Notes under the pieces: model-generated
What the model was told of the DNA's origin: nothing
The model's database searches: none
What the model saw: only the letters and a program-made list of their open reading frames with translations
Made by a program: the position numbers and the translations under genes
Part shown: positions 56,855-64,000 of the stretch, piece after piece
How positions within the stretch are numbered: the stretch's first letter is position 1
How the letters are laid out: each line of letters opens with the position of its first letter
Assembly: GCF_024648825.1 (NCBI RefSeq)
Contig: NZ_JANBBE010000001.1
Location: forward strand, 1,364,001 to 1,428,000
DNA length: 64,000 nucleotides
DNA from: Lentzea californiensis
GTDB taxonomy: Bacteria > Actinomycetota > Actinomycetes > Mycobacteriales > Pseudonocardiaceae
Reading direction: 5' to 3'

Positions 56855-57502
56855 ATGACCGACGTGCGCCAGGAGTCGCTCGCATCACTGCTGGGAGGTC
56901 GAGGGGGCGCCCTCGACGCCTCCCTGCCTCCGCTCGCGTTCGTCGCAGGCTGGCTGCTGTTCGGGCACTCGATCGGCGCGGGCGCCATCGCCGCAGTCGT
57001 GTGCGGCCTGGTCATCGGGATTGTGCGATTCGTACGAGGCGAGAAGCCTCGTGCCGTCGTGTTCTCGGTCCTGGCCGTGGTGGCGGCGTCGCTGGTCGCG
57101 CTCTACACCGGACGTGTCGAGGACTTCTTCCTCATCCAGCTGCTCTCCAACGTGGCCTCGGCCCTGGTCTGGGCAGGCTCCATCGCGGTGCGCTGGCCGT
57201 TGCTCGGCGTGGTGGTGGGGACGCTCCTCGGGCAGAAGACTCGTTGGCGTCGCGATCCTGCCCTTTTGCGCGCTTACTCCATCGCCTCGTGGCCGTGGGT
57301 CGGGCAGTACGCGCTGCGTGTCGCCGTGTTCACTCCACTGTGGCTGGACGCACAGATCTATTGGCTGGCCACTCTCCGGCTCGCCTTGTCTTGGCCGTTG
57401 CAGATCGTCTGCATCCTGGTGTCGGGGTGGATGCTGCGGCGGGCGCTGCCACCGGATCACCCCGGGTTCCGGCAACCGCGGGTGCCGGAGTCGGCCTCTT
57501 AG
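56855..57502 (+). CDS. DUF3159 family membrane protein
   Basis: 215 residues with about five or six transmembrane segments, starting in a short cytoplasmic part MTDVRQESLASLLGGRGGALDASLPP. The conserved LIGIVRFVRGEKPRAVVFS-like region and the C-terminal WLDAQIYWLATLRLALSWPL fit DUF3159, a family common in actinobacteria and of unknown function. ATG at 56855. Divergent from the ROK gene (126 bp apart). Followed by about 100 bp without a gene before the ATPase gene. Confidence 0.82.
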   Translation: MTDVRQESLASLLGGRGGALDASLPPLAFVAGWLLFGHSIGAGAIAAVVCGLVIGIVRFVRGEKPRAVVFSVLAVVAASLVALYTGRVEDFFLIQLLSNVASALVWAGSIAVRWPLLGVVVGTLLGQKTRWRRDPALLRAYSIASWPWVGQYALRVAVFTPLWLDAQIYWLATLRLALSWPLQIVCILVSGWMLRRALPPDHPGFRQPRVPESAS

Positions 57503-57607
57503 GTCAGCGCCACTACTCACATGGGGGTGCGGCGAATTCGGCAGGCTGGGGCCATGGCCCACTAGAGTCGCGCAAGGAACCTTTGCGGCTCGGCGACCGG
57601 AGTGGAT

Positions 57608-58876
57608 ATGTACGTCTCGCGGGTGAAGCTGCGGAACATCAAGGGGTTCCACGGCGCCCGCGAGGTGGACCTGACGCTCACCCGCCCCGACGGCTCGCAC
57701 GCCGGTTGGACCGTTGTCGCAGGTCGTAATGGTTCGGGAAAGTCCACCCTGCTGCAGGCGATCGCGCTCACACTCGGTGGGCCGCGTGCCGTGTACGCGG
57801 TGTCGCAGGACATCCCGAACTGGATAACGCACGGGACCTGGCGGGCGGTTGCCTCGCTGCGAATCCAGGCAGAGTCGGAGTTCGACTTTCTCGAACCTGG
57901 GCTGTTTCCTTTTGGAGATCACCTGGAGCTGACGCTCTCCTGGAACGGCCGGTCGGTCTCCGGCGGTTCGTCGAAGGCGATCGACTACCTCAGGGAGTCC
58001 CAGACGGGTGGGTGGCTCTGTGCTGCTTACGGACCGTTTCGCCGGTTGACGGGAGCAGTGGCGCGAAAGTCATCCAGTTACGCGGCCAACATCTCAAGTT
58101 TGTTCAACGAAGACGTGTCCCTCGCAGAAGGCGTCAGTTGGCTGGTACAGCACCATTTGCGGGCGCTCGAAGGAGAACCTGGCGCCGATGACCTGAAGGG
58201 AGCTGCTCTTCGCTTGCTGAGCGATGGCCTGCTTCCTGATGATCACAAGGTCGACGACGTCACTTCTGACGGACTTTGGGTCACCGCCGGGGCAGGCAGG
58301 TTTCCCTTGAGGGAAACCAGTGATGGCTATCGGACGGTGACCGCACTGGTGGTCGATCTGCTCAAACAGATCTACGACTCCTACGGTGAGATTCAGCTGG
58401 ACGAGAACGTGGTCACCTCGGCCGGCGTGGTGATCATCGATGAGGTCGATGCTCACCTGCACGTCTCCTGGCAACAGCGCATCGGCGGCTGGCTCAAGGC
58501 GCACTTCCCCAACATCCAGTTCATCGTCACGACTCACAGTCCGTACATCTGCCAGGCCGCTGACCCCGGCGGACTGATCCGCCTGCCTGGGCCAGAGGAG
58601 CAACTACCTCCGCACGTCGTTGACCAGGACCTGTACGAGCGCGTTGTTTACGGCAGTGGTGACGACGCCGTGCTCACGGAACTGTTCGGCCTCGACTCGC
58701 CCTACTCGGAACAAGCCGAGCGACTGCGCAGGCAACTTGTGGAGCTGGAGGTCAAGGTCGTCGCTGGTAGGGCGGACGAGCAGGAAATTCAGCGCTACAA
58801 GGATCTCAGAGAATTGCTGACGAGTTCGTTGACTGCACGTGTCGACGAGGTGGCAGCTCGACTGCACGACGCATGA
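57608..58876 (+). CDS. AAA/RecF-like ATPase, Septu PtuA-like
   Basis: 422 residues. Walker A GRNGSGKS (39-46), signature-like TSDGYRT (about 237-243), Walker B VVIIDE (274-279), and the His switch TTHSP (308-312) mark an SMC/RecF/OLD-type ABC ATPase. A C-terminal helical region with LSSLTARVDEVAARL-type heptads ends the protein. It overlaps the downstream HNH gene by 4 bp (ATGA). This two-gene layout and domain content match the Septu defence system (PtuA ATPase, PtuB HNH nuclease); the match is by architecture, not by database search. ATG at 57608 behind GGAG; a GTG at 57602 is an alternative. GC is near 58 percent over 58081-58260, below the roughly 70 percent of neighbours. Confidence 0.8.
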   Translation: MYVSRVKLRNIKGFHGAREVDLTLTRPDGSHAGWTVVAGRNGSGKSTLLQAIALTLGGPRAVYAVSQDIPNWITHGTWRAVASLRIQAESEFDFLEPGLFPFGDHLELTLSWNGRSVSGGSSKAIDYLRESQTGGWLCAAYGPFRRLTGAVARKSSSYAANISSLFNEDVSLAEGVSWLVQHHLRALEGEPGADDLKGAALRLLSDGLLPDDHKVDDVTSDGLWVTAGAGRFPLRETSDGYRTVTALVVDLLKQIYDSYGEIQLDENVVTSAGVVIIDEVDAHLHVSWQQRIGGWLKAHFPNIQFIVTTHSPYICQAADPGGLIRLPGPEEQLPPHVVDQDLYERVVYGSGDDAVLTELFGLDSPYSEQAERLRRQLVELEVKVVAGRADEQEIQRYKDLRELLTSSLTARVDEVAARLHDA

Positions 58877-59610
58877 TCAGGATCGTTCGGTCTGATCTTC
58901 CGGCGTGCACCATCGCCAGGATGAGCGAGTTGACCCGTGCGATCAACCTGGTTGCGTCCCCTGAGAGGTCTGAGAAAGCCCGCGCTTCTTGGAACAGCAA
59001 CGCGACGGTCCGGAGGTCCGTCAGAACAGTGCTGGGCGAGATGGCAATCGGATTCACGACCTGCATGTACTGCGGTGAAAGTCGTGGCACCGACGTCGAC
59101 CACTTCGAGCCCATCGTCCGCAACCCTTTGCGCACCTTCGACTGGCTCAACCACCTTCTCGCCTGTTCGTCGTGCAACAGCCATCAGAAGGGCAAGCAGT
59201 TCCCGGTCGACGAAGACGGCAGTCCTTTGCTGATCGACCCCACGGCCGAAGATCCGTTCGACCACCTGCTGCTGGCGTTGTCGATCGGTGTCTACAGCCC
59301 GTTGACCACGAAGGGTGAGTCGACGATCAAGGTGCTCGGCCTCAACGAGCGTGGACTGCCGAAGGGCCGCATGCACGCGCGCAAGGTGGTCGAGCTCGTT
59401 CTGCGCGAGTGGGATCGGGCGCGCGAACGCGAAAGGTCGGACGAGATGCAGGAGCACGTGCGGACGGTGCAGGATCAGCCGATGGCGGATGTCTGCCAGT
59501 CCATGTTGCGGCAGGCGCTGAGTCCGGGAGCGGACATCGTGTTCAGCGACTCTCCGGCCCTGCTTGCTCTCCTGCGCAGAATCGACCTGCGTGAGGCGTT
59601 GCTGAGGTAG
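58873..59610 (+). CDS. HNH endonuclease, Septu PtuB-like
   Basis: 245 residues. The HNH core reads CMYCGESRGTDVDHFEPI (C64, C67, D76-H77) and WLNHLLACSSCNSHQKGK (N93, C98, C101, N102), with zinc Cys pairs flanking the DH and N residues. Helical regions flank the core. The ATG overlaps the ATPase stop by 4 bp. It would supply DNA or RNA cleavage when the ATPase senses phage. Stops 1 bp before the convergent membrane-protein gene. Lower GC than neighbours suggests the pair was acquired. Confidence 0.82.
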   Translation: MIRIVRSDLPACTIARMSELTRAINLVASPERSEKARASWNSNATVRRSVRTVLGEMAIGFTTCMYCGESRGTDVDHFEPIVRNPLRTFDWLNHLLACSSCNSHQKGKQFPVDEDGSPLLIDPTAEDPFDHLLLALSIGVYSPLTTKGESTIKVLGLNERGLPKGRMHARKVVELVLREWDRARERERSDEMQEHVRTVQDQPMADVCQSMLRQALSPGADIVFSDSPALLALLRRIDLREALLR

Positions 59611-59611
59611 G

Positions 59612-60790
59612 TCAGCGCTTCTTCCGCTTCTTGCCGGAGCCCGGCACCGTCCCGGTCTTGGGCGGAGGTGGCGGTGGTTCCGGGAAGGCCTCGACGTAGT
59701 CCTGGGTCTCCATGAACTCCTGGAAACCCCTGAACACGAACGCGTAGGCAGCCCAGAAGAAGGCCACGGCGACCAGTCCCGTCCCGGCGATCGTCAGCCT
59801 GTCCTCCGCGTCGAGCCCACCGGCGGTGTTCCAGACCTGCTGCAGCTCCGCCGATCCCGTGACGATCGACAGCGTGATCATCGTCAGGGCGTAAAGGGGC
59901 AGCAGGCAGATCGTCCCGACCAGGACCAGGTGGTACGGACGCTTGTCGGTGCTGTACTTGTAGATGAGCTCACCGCGGCGCAGCTGCCTGGCCGGATCTT
60001 CTTCGGGTGTGAACGGAACGTCGGCCCTGTTGCACCAGTCCTCTGTGGTGAGTGGTTTCTCCTCCACCTCGACTCCCGCCGACCGCGCCTCGACCGCGGC
60101 CACCACCGTTCGCCCGATCTGTTCGGTGACCGGGATCAGCAGCTCACGTGCGGTGCCGATCACGTGCAGCGCGGGACCTGGCGGTACGTCGAACGTGCGG
60201 GCTCTCGCCCGTTTCGTCGCGGAGTGCAGGAACACCGTGCAGGTCATCTCCTCCCGCACCTCGACGAGTTCAATCGAACGCAGCGCGGTCCACGGCACCG
60301 CGACGACGTCCCGTGAGCGTTTGCGCCGCGAGTCGAGACTGTCGAGCACGAGACGGTGTTCCCGGACGCACAGCCGGGCTTCCAGACCTCGCGCCGGGAA
60401 TGGGATCTCCAGCTTCGACCTGATCAACGCCGGTGTGATCGGGCGGGTGGTGACCAGCGCCACCGCCTCGCTCAACGCCCAGCACACCGCCACCAGACCT
60501 GCCGCGACCAGCAATGAGACAGGGCGGTTGTGCTCGACGTCCATCCGCAGGCCTTGGAAGAGTGCACAGGCGATTCCGGGGAACGCTGCCCAGCGTGCCC
60601 AGACTCGCCACATCGGCACTCGCCGGCGGTGCCACCAGAGCCCGAGGACGGTCATCACCCAGAACGCGATCGCCCCGTAGACGAGTACCTTCTGCGCGGC
60701 GCCCAGGCGGGCGGCGACGACAGTGGACAGTGCGGCACCGACAGCGATCAGCAGCAGACCAGCCGTCCGGCGGAGGAACAGTTCGGCCAC
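59612..60790 (-). CDS. Multi-span membrane protein with PH-like domain, paralogue 1
   Basis: 392 residues. Four N-terminal transmembrane segments (about 8-115), a cytoplasmic beta-rich domain resembling bacterial PH domains (about 130-245, with CVREHRLVLDSLDSRRKRSRDVVAVPW and ALHVIGTARELLIPVTEQ), then two C-terminal transmembrane segments and a basic Lys/Arg tail (GSGKKRKKR). GTG at 60790. It is closely similar to the next gene and of identical length, so the two arose by tandem duplication. They follow a type VII secretion-type cassette; an immunity or accessory role is possible but unproven. Confidence 0.72.
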   Translation of the reverse strand: MAELFLRRTAGLLLIAVGAALSTVVAARLGAAQKVLVYGAIAFWVMTVLGLWWHRRRVPMWRVWARWAAFPGIACALFQGLRMDVEHNRPVSLLVAAGLVAVCWALSEAVALVTTRPITPALIRSKLEIPFPARGLEARLCVREHRLVLDSLDSRRKRSRDVVAVPWTALRSIELVEVREEMTCTVFLHSATKRARARTFDVPPGPALHVIGTARELLIPVTEQIGRTVVAAVEARSAGVEVEEKPLTTEDWCNRADVPFTPEEDPARQLRRGELIYKYSTDKRPYHLVLVGTICLLPLYALTMITLSIVTGSAELQQVWNTAGGLDAEDRLTIAGTGLVAVAFFWAAYAFVFRGFQEFMETQDYVEAFPEPPPPPPKTGTVPGSGKKRKKR

Positions 60791-60797
60791 TTCGGAC

Positions 60798-61976
60798 TCA
60801 GCGCCTCTTCCGCTTCTTGCCGGTCTTGGGAGCTGCCCCTGTCTTGACCGTAGCGGGCGGTGGTGCCGGATAGGCCTCGACGTAGTCCTGCGTTCGCATG
60901 CCGTCGAGGAAGGGTTTGATCACGAAGCGGTGCAACAGGTAGAGGAACACGATCGAGGCGATGCCCAGGGTGGCGACCGCGCCGGGATGGACGACCCCGC
61001 CCGCCGCGTAGAACTGCTCCTGCATCTTCTCCGAACCCGTGACGAGCGACAGCGTCATCCCGGTCAGCATGAGCAACGGCATGAGCAGGAACGCTCCGAC
61101 GAGCCCGAGGACGTAGGGACGGCTGTCGGTGCGGAAGGCTTCCTCCGGCCGGCGTTCGGGAGAGACGTGTGCTGCTGTGTACCAGCTCCGTTTCGCGAAC
61201 GGGTCCTCCACGAACTCGATGTCCGCGGAGCGTGCCCGCACCGCGGCGAGCACGGTCTGCCCCACCTGTGGCGTCACCGGGATCAGCAGCTCGCGTGCGG
61301 TGCCGACGACGTGCAGTGCCGGGCCGGGTGCCACCTCGAACTCACGGGTGTTCGCGACGACCCAGTTCGAGAACACCCGCGCCCGCCAGACCGTCTCGAC
61401 GTCGACTTCGATCATCTCGATCGACCTGAGGGACGCCCACGGCACTGCGAGCACGTCGCGCGAGCGTTTGCGCCTTGAGGCCAGGCTGTCCAGAACCAGC
61501 CGGTCCGCTCTGACGCACAACCGGGCTTGGAGACCCCTGGTGGAAAACGGGATCTCCAGCTTCGACGAGATCAACCTGGTGGTGACGGGCCGGGTCAGCA
61601 CGAGCCGTGCCGCCTCGCCCGCCAGCCAGGACGCCACGACCAGGCCGAGGCCGATCACGAGTGCGACCGGCTTGTTCCAGTCACTGGCGATGAAGAAGCA
61701 GGTGACAACAGAGAGGAAGAGGCCGGGGAACGCGGCCCAACGAGCCCAGATCGGCCACATCGTCGTGCGACGCCAGTGCCACCCCAGGCCGATGGCGATG
61801 ATCAGCCAGATGGCTCCGCCGCCGATCACGAGATCCAGCACGGTGTGCTCAGGTGTCCGACCGCCCCTGAGCCGCGCGTCCCACGCAGTGAGTCGCGGAA
61901 AGGCGGCTACCGGGATGAACGCGGCCAGGGCGACCAGCACCAAGCCTGCCACCCTGCGCGCGAGGACCTCGATCAC
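60798..61976 (-). CDS. Multi-span membrane protein with PH-like domain, paralogue 2
   Basis: 392 residues with the same layout as the gene at 59612-60790: four hydrophobic segments, PH-like cytoplasmic domain (CVRADRLVLDSLASRRKRSRDVLAVPW and ALHVVGTARELLIPVTPQ), two terminal segments, and a basic tail ending KTGKKRKRR. The GTG at 61976 overlaps the upstream effector stop by 4 bp (GTGA). It is coupled to the secreted-effector-like gene before it. Function unknown. Confidence 0.72.
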   Translation of the reverse strand: MIEVLARRVAGLVLVALAAFIPVAAFPRLTAWDARLRGGRTPEHTVLDLVIGGGAIWLIIAIGLGWHWRRTTMWPIWARWAAFPGLFLSVVTCFFIASDWNKPVALVIGLGLVVASWLAGEAARLVLTRPVTTRLISSKLEIPFSTRGLQARLCVRADRLVLDSLASRRKRSRDVLAVPWASLRSIEMIEVDVETVWRARVFSNWVVANTREFEVAPGPALHVVGTARELLIPVTPQVGQTVLAAVRARSADIEFVEDPFAKRSWYTAAHVSPERRPEEAFRTDSRPYVLGLVGAFLLMPLLMLTGMTLSLVTGSEKMQEQFYAAGGVVHPGAVATLGIASIVFLYLLHRFVIKPFLDGMRTQDYVEAYPAPPPATVKTGAAPKTGKKRKRR

Positions 61977-63277
61977 AGGTCGCCTTCCATGCGTTGGAAC
62001 GACCCGGGCTGCTCCACGTTCGCGCGCTGGCCCTCCCAGTACTTCTGCCAGGCCTCGTTCTTCTCGTCCTGCTTGACCTCGGCGTCCGCTTCGCGGTGAG
62101 TCTGGTCGCTCCACTCCTGGACGACCGCGTTGCCCAGAACCTTGGGGTACTTCGGCAGGGAGATCTCGGGGAGTTCGTGGCCGAGCACCTTCGGTTTGAT
62201 TCCGCCTTCGAGGACGTCGATCGCGTCGTTGAAGCGTGGATTTCCCACGTTGAGGCTGTCGCGCAGGTTCGCGTTGCGGGTCTCCTCCAGCGACTTCACC
62301 GCGTCGGCCCTGGTCGCCTTGAGCTCGTCGCCCTTCGTCCCGAGTTCCTCCAAGCGCTTCAGGTCCTTGGCGTCGAGCTTGCCCTGCTCCGCCTTCTTCG
62401 CCAGGTGCAGCGCATCGGTGGCCTGCCGCGCTGCCTTCTGGTTGTAGTCCGTGACGGTTCGTTTGAGGTTCTTGGTGGTGTTCCCCAGCGTGTCCCGCGA
62501 GTGCTTGGCCTTCTCGGCGACGTTCTCCAGTTGCTTCACCACCTTGCTGATCTTCTTGGCGTTCTTGCCCGCGGTGATCGCGCCCTGCGCCACGGTGTCG
62601 GCGATGAACGCGGCTTGTGACCCGCCGAAGGTGATCGGCGCCAACGCGGTCGCCGCAGCGAACTTGATGATCGTGTTCGAGATGAACGACGCGATCGCGT
62701 CCCGTACCGCGCCACGAACGACGCCGATCGCCGACGCCGCGACCGTCATCGCCTGCGCTGCCGACGTCGCGTGGTTCGCGCCGCCCGCCACCACGTTCGA
62801 GAAGTCCTGCACGGCCTTGCGGTAGCTCTCGACCGCAGGGCCTTGTGAACCGCTCAACGTGTTCAGCGTGGCTGAGTACTTGTCCGCGGTGTCTTGCATG
62901 CGCTTCGCGATGTTCTTCCAAGTGGTCGCCATCGCGTTGACAGCGTCCGGGTCGCCGGCGAGGACGTCGAGACCTTCCTTGAGGAAGGCGATGTGCTCGA
63001 TCAACCAGCCGATTCCGGCGGACAGCAGGCTGCCGAGCGGGTTGGTCACGAAGCCGAGCAGGTCCATGCCGAATCCGGCCAGGTCACCCAGAACTGCCGT
63101 CCAGTCGCCCTTGGCGCCGTCGTAGATCAGGTTCGCGGAGCTGCTGAAGATGCCCGCCGCATCCCAAGCCTGCGTGGGGCTGTCGAAGTTGGAGAAACCG
63201 ACCACGTCTCCGGCTGCGAACTTCTCGGTCGCGTTGAGAGGATTCAGCTCTCCGATGTTCCGCGGCTCGTCGCTCAT
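61973..63277 (-). CDS. Large helical protein of a type VII secretion-type cassette
   Basis: 434 residues. The N-terminal half is a long helical region of the WXG/PPE-like type (about 1-200, with TWKNIAKRMQDTADKYSATLNT), followed by hydrophobic helices around 195-235 (AIASFISNTIIKFAAATALAPITF) and a charged, coiled-coil-like C-terminal half (about 240-434). It resembles actinobacterial large WXG100-domain exports. No toxin domain is recognised; the C-terminus is the place to look. ATG at 63277 overlaps the EspC-like stop by 4 bp. Confidence 0.7.
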   Translation of the reverse strand: MSDEPRNIGELNPLNATEKFAAGDVVGFSNFDSPTQAWDAAGIFSSSANLIYDGAKGDWTAVLGDLAGFGMDLLGFVTNPLGSLLSAGIGWLIEHIAFLKEGLDVLAGDPDAVNAMATTWKNIAKRMQDTADKYSATLNTLSGSQGPAVESYRKAVQDFSNVVAGGANHATSAAQAMTVAASAIGVVRGAVRDAIASFISNTIIKFAAATALAPITFGGSQAAFIADTVAQGAITAGKNAKKISKVVKQLENVAEKAKHSRDTLGNTTKNLKRTVTDYNQKAARQATDALHLAKKAEQGKLDAKDLKRLEELGTKGDELKATRADAVKSLEETRNANLRDSLNVGNPRFNDAIDVLEGGIKPKVLGHELPEISLPKYPKVLGNAVVQEWSDQTHREADAEVKQDEKNEAWQKYWEGQRANVEQPGSFQRMEGDL

Positions 63278-63600
63278 GGCTTGGTCCCGTCCAGGCCCTC
63301 GCGCAGTTTCGCGAACATCTGTGCAGCGGCTTCCTCCTGATCGGCATAGGTCTCGCGCATGTCGGAGAACCTCTCCGCGACTGAGTCTCCGGCTTTCTTG
63401 ACGGTGTCGACGTAGTCGCCCGCCTTGTTCGTCCAGTTCTGCATGACCTCGGCGAAGAGCATGCCGACCACGCCCCACGTCTGGTAGTTGCCGATGTAGG
63501 CCGAAGCGGCGTCGGCCGCGTCTGGAAGGCCTGCGATGAGGGCCTTCAGTTCGCGTTCGTGGGCTTCGAGAGCCTGGAGGTCGACTTGGAAGCCCGACAT
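63274..63600 (-). CDS. EspC-like (ESX-1 secretion-associated) small protein
   Basis: 108 residues, two helices with a short turn, MSGFQVDLQALEAHERELKALIAG and a Trp-Gly motif (NYQTWGVVGML), then YVDTVKKAGDSVAERFSDM. This is the layout of the EspC/T7SS-associated family in actinobacteria, which also carry a YxxxD/E-type C-terminal signal. ATG at 63600, in a TGATG overlap with the upstream YbaB-like gene. It is probably cosecreted with, or escorts, the larger protein encoded next. Confidence 0.75.
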   Translation of the reverse strand: MSGFQVDLQALEAHERELKALIAGLPDAADAASAYIGNYQTWGVVGMLFAEVMQNWTNKAGDYVDTVKKAGDSVAERFSDMRETYADQEEAAAQMFAKLREGLDGTKP

Positions 63601-64000
63601 CACCAGCCACCTTCCTTCTTGAAGAGGCTGCGCTGGTCGTAGTCCGTGTCGTCGTCCTCGGCGGGGCGGCGGGGCGGGCGAGGTGCGGGCGGCTGGGCTG
63701 CGGCTGCGTCTTGCTGTTCCTCGTTCACGACGAACTGCTGCGGAGGTGCCGCGGGCTCGGGTTCGTCCGGGACTTCGATCGGTGGGATCTGGGATTGGAC
63801 GAACTGCATGGCCTCGCTGTTGTCGCCGATGAGCGGGGCCATGATCGTGGCGATCTGGCCTACGGCCTGGGCCTGGGCTCGTTTCGCCGTGGACATCACG
63901 AGAGCGGCCAGGCGGTCTTTGGGCATGTCGTCGGCCTTTGTGCCGAACGACAGGTTCAACAGCGCTCCCCCCGCGCTGACGCTCACCGTCACGGCGCCGT
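63600..64000 (-). CDS. YbaB/EbfC-family-like protein, 5' end outside the window
   Basis: The C-terminal part of a YbaB/EbfC-type protein: GALLNLSFGTKADDMPKDRLAALVMSTAKRAQAQ is the usual C-terminal helix region. It is followed by a Pro/Glu/Gln-rich acidic tail ending QRSLFKKEGGW. The N-terminus lies beyond the right edge of the window. Such genes start many EspC/effector cassettes in Pseudonocardiaceae. Whether it binds DNA is unknown. Confidence 0.75.
   Translation of the reverse strand, partial: GAVTVSVSAGGALLNLSFGTKADDMPKDRLAALVMSTAKRAQAQAVGQIATIMAPLIGDNSEAMQFVQSQIPPIEVPDEPEPAAPPQQFVVNEEQQDAAAAQPPAPRPPRRPAEDDDTDYDQRSLFKKEGGW

Overview
The window is high-GC DNA from an actinomycete, most likely a member of the Pseudonocardiaceae of the Lentzea/Saccharothrix/Lechevalieria type. 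This is an inference from gene content: carD-ispD-ispF, a zinc znuACB operon, an AfsR/SARP regulator, a MalEFG importer with a separate MsiK-like ATPase, OtsA next to an OtsB-GH15 fusion, and a YbaB/EspC/large-effector type VII secretion cassette. GTG starts and 4-bp ATGA/GTGA overlaps are common. I see no insertion sequence, prophage, CRISPR array or biosynthetic cluster.

Layout. 1-6.8 kb: housekeeping genes (endonuclease/phosphatase fragment, sirtuin, M1 peptidase, 2'-5' RNA ligase, MutY, carbonic anhydrase). 6.9-14.4 kb: two LacI regulators, a maltose-type importer (MalEFG) and an ABC ATPase behind a triple palindromic operator. 14.4-17 kb: Zur-box-linked zinc importer. 17-24.4 kb: diguanylate cyclase, MFS exporter, RlmB, CysS, HAD phosphatase and a solitary TIR protein. 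24.5-30.8 kb: PPOX protein, IspF-IspD-CarD, a lipoprotein, DoxX bracketed by two inverted copies of a 121-bp repeat, RadA. 30.9-36.6 kb: trehalose genes, ThrE-type exporter, tRNA-Thr. 36.7-44.4 kb: membrane-anchored repeat protein, aldo/keto reductase, a two-component system and a flavin electron-transfer trio (ferric-reductase-like protein, FMN-binding protein, ApbE). 44.5-49.8 kb: ADP-ribosylglycohydrolase, AfsR-type regulator, SGNH hydrolase. 50-56.7 kb: a six-gene operon (ROK regulator, binding protein, two permeases, GH4 glycosidase, BadF/N-acetylglucosamine-type kinase) without its own ATPase. 57.6-59.6 kb: a lower-GC ATPase-HNH pair resembling the Septu (PtuAB) defence system. 59.6-64 kb: type VII secretion-type cassette with two paralogous 392-residue membrane proteins.

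How it fits together. Both sugar importers lack an ATPase, so the MsiK-like protein at 13.3 kb is the natural shared energiser. Its promoter has three spaced GTAAGCGCTTAC-type sites, and the third also carries the TTGCAA hexamer seen in front of malE. A DasR-like site sits upstream of one LacI gene.

The most unusual non-coding signal is at 49858-50001: three tandem hairpins whose stems differ completely in sequence yet remain self-complementary, while loops and linkers are conserved. Other signals worth attention are a 21-bp perfect inverted repeat joining two convergent stop codons (6770-6934), a near-palindrome repeated five times across the mutY/RNA-ligase junction with a 16-residue duplication in MutY, the solitary TIR protein and the Septu-like pair.
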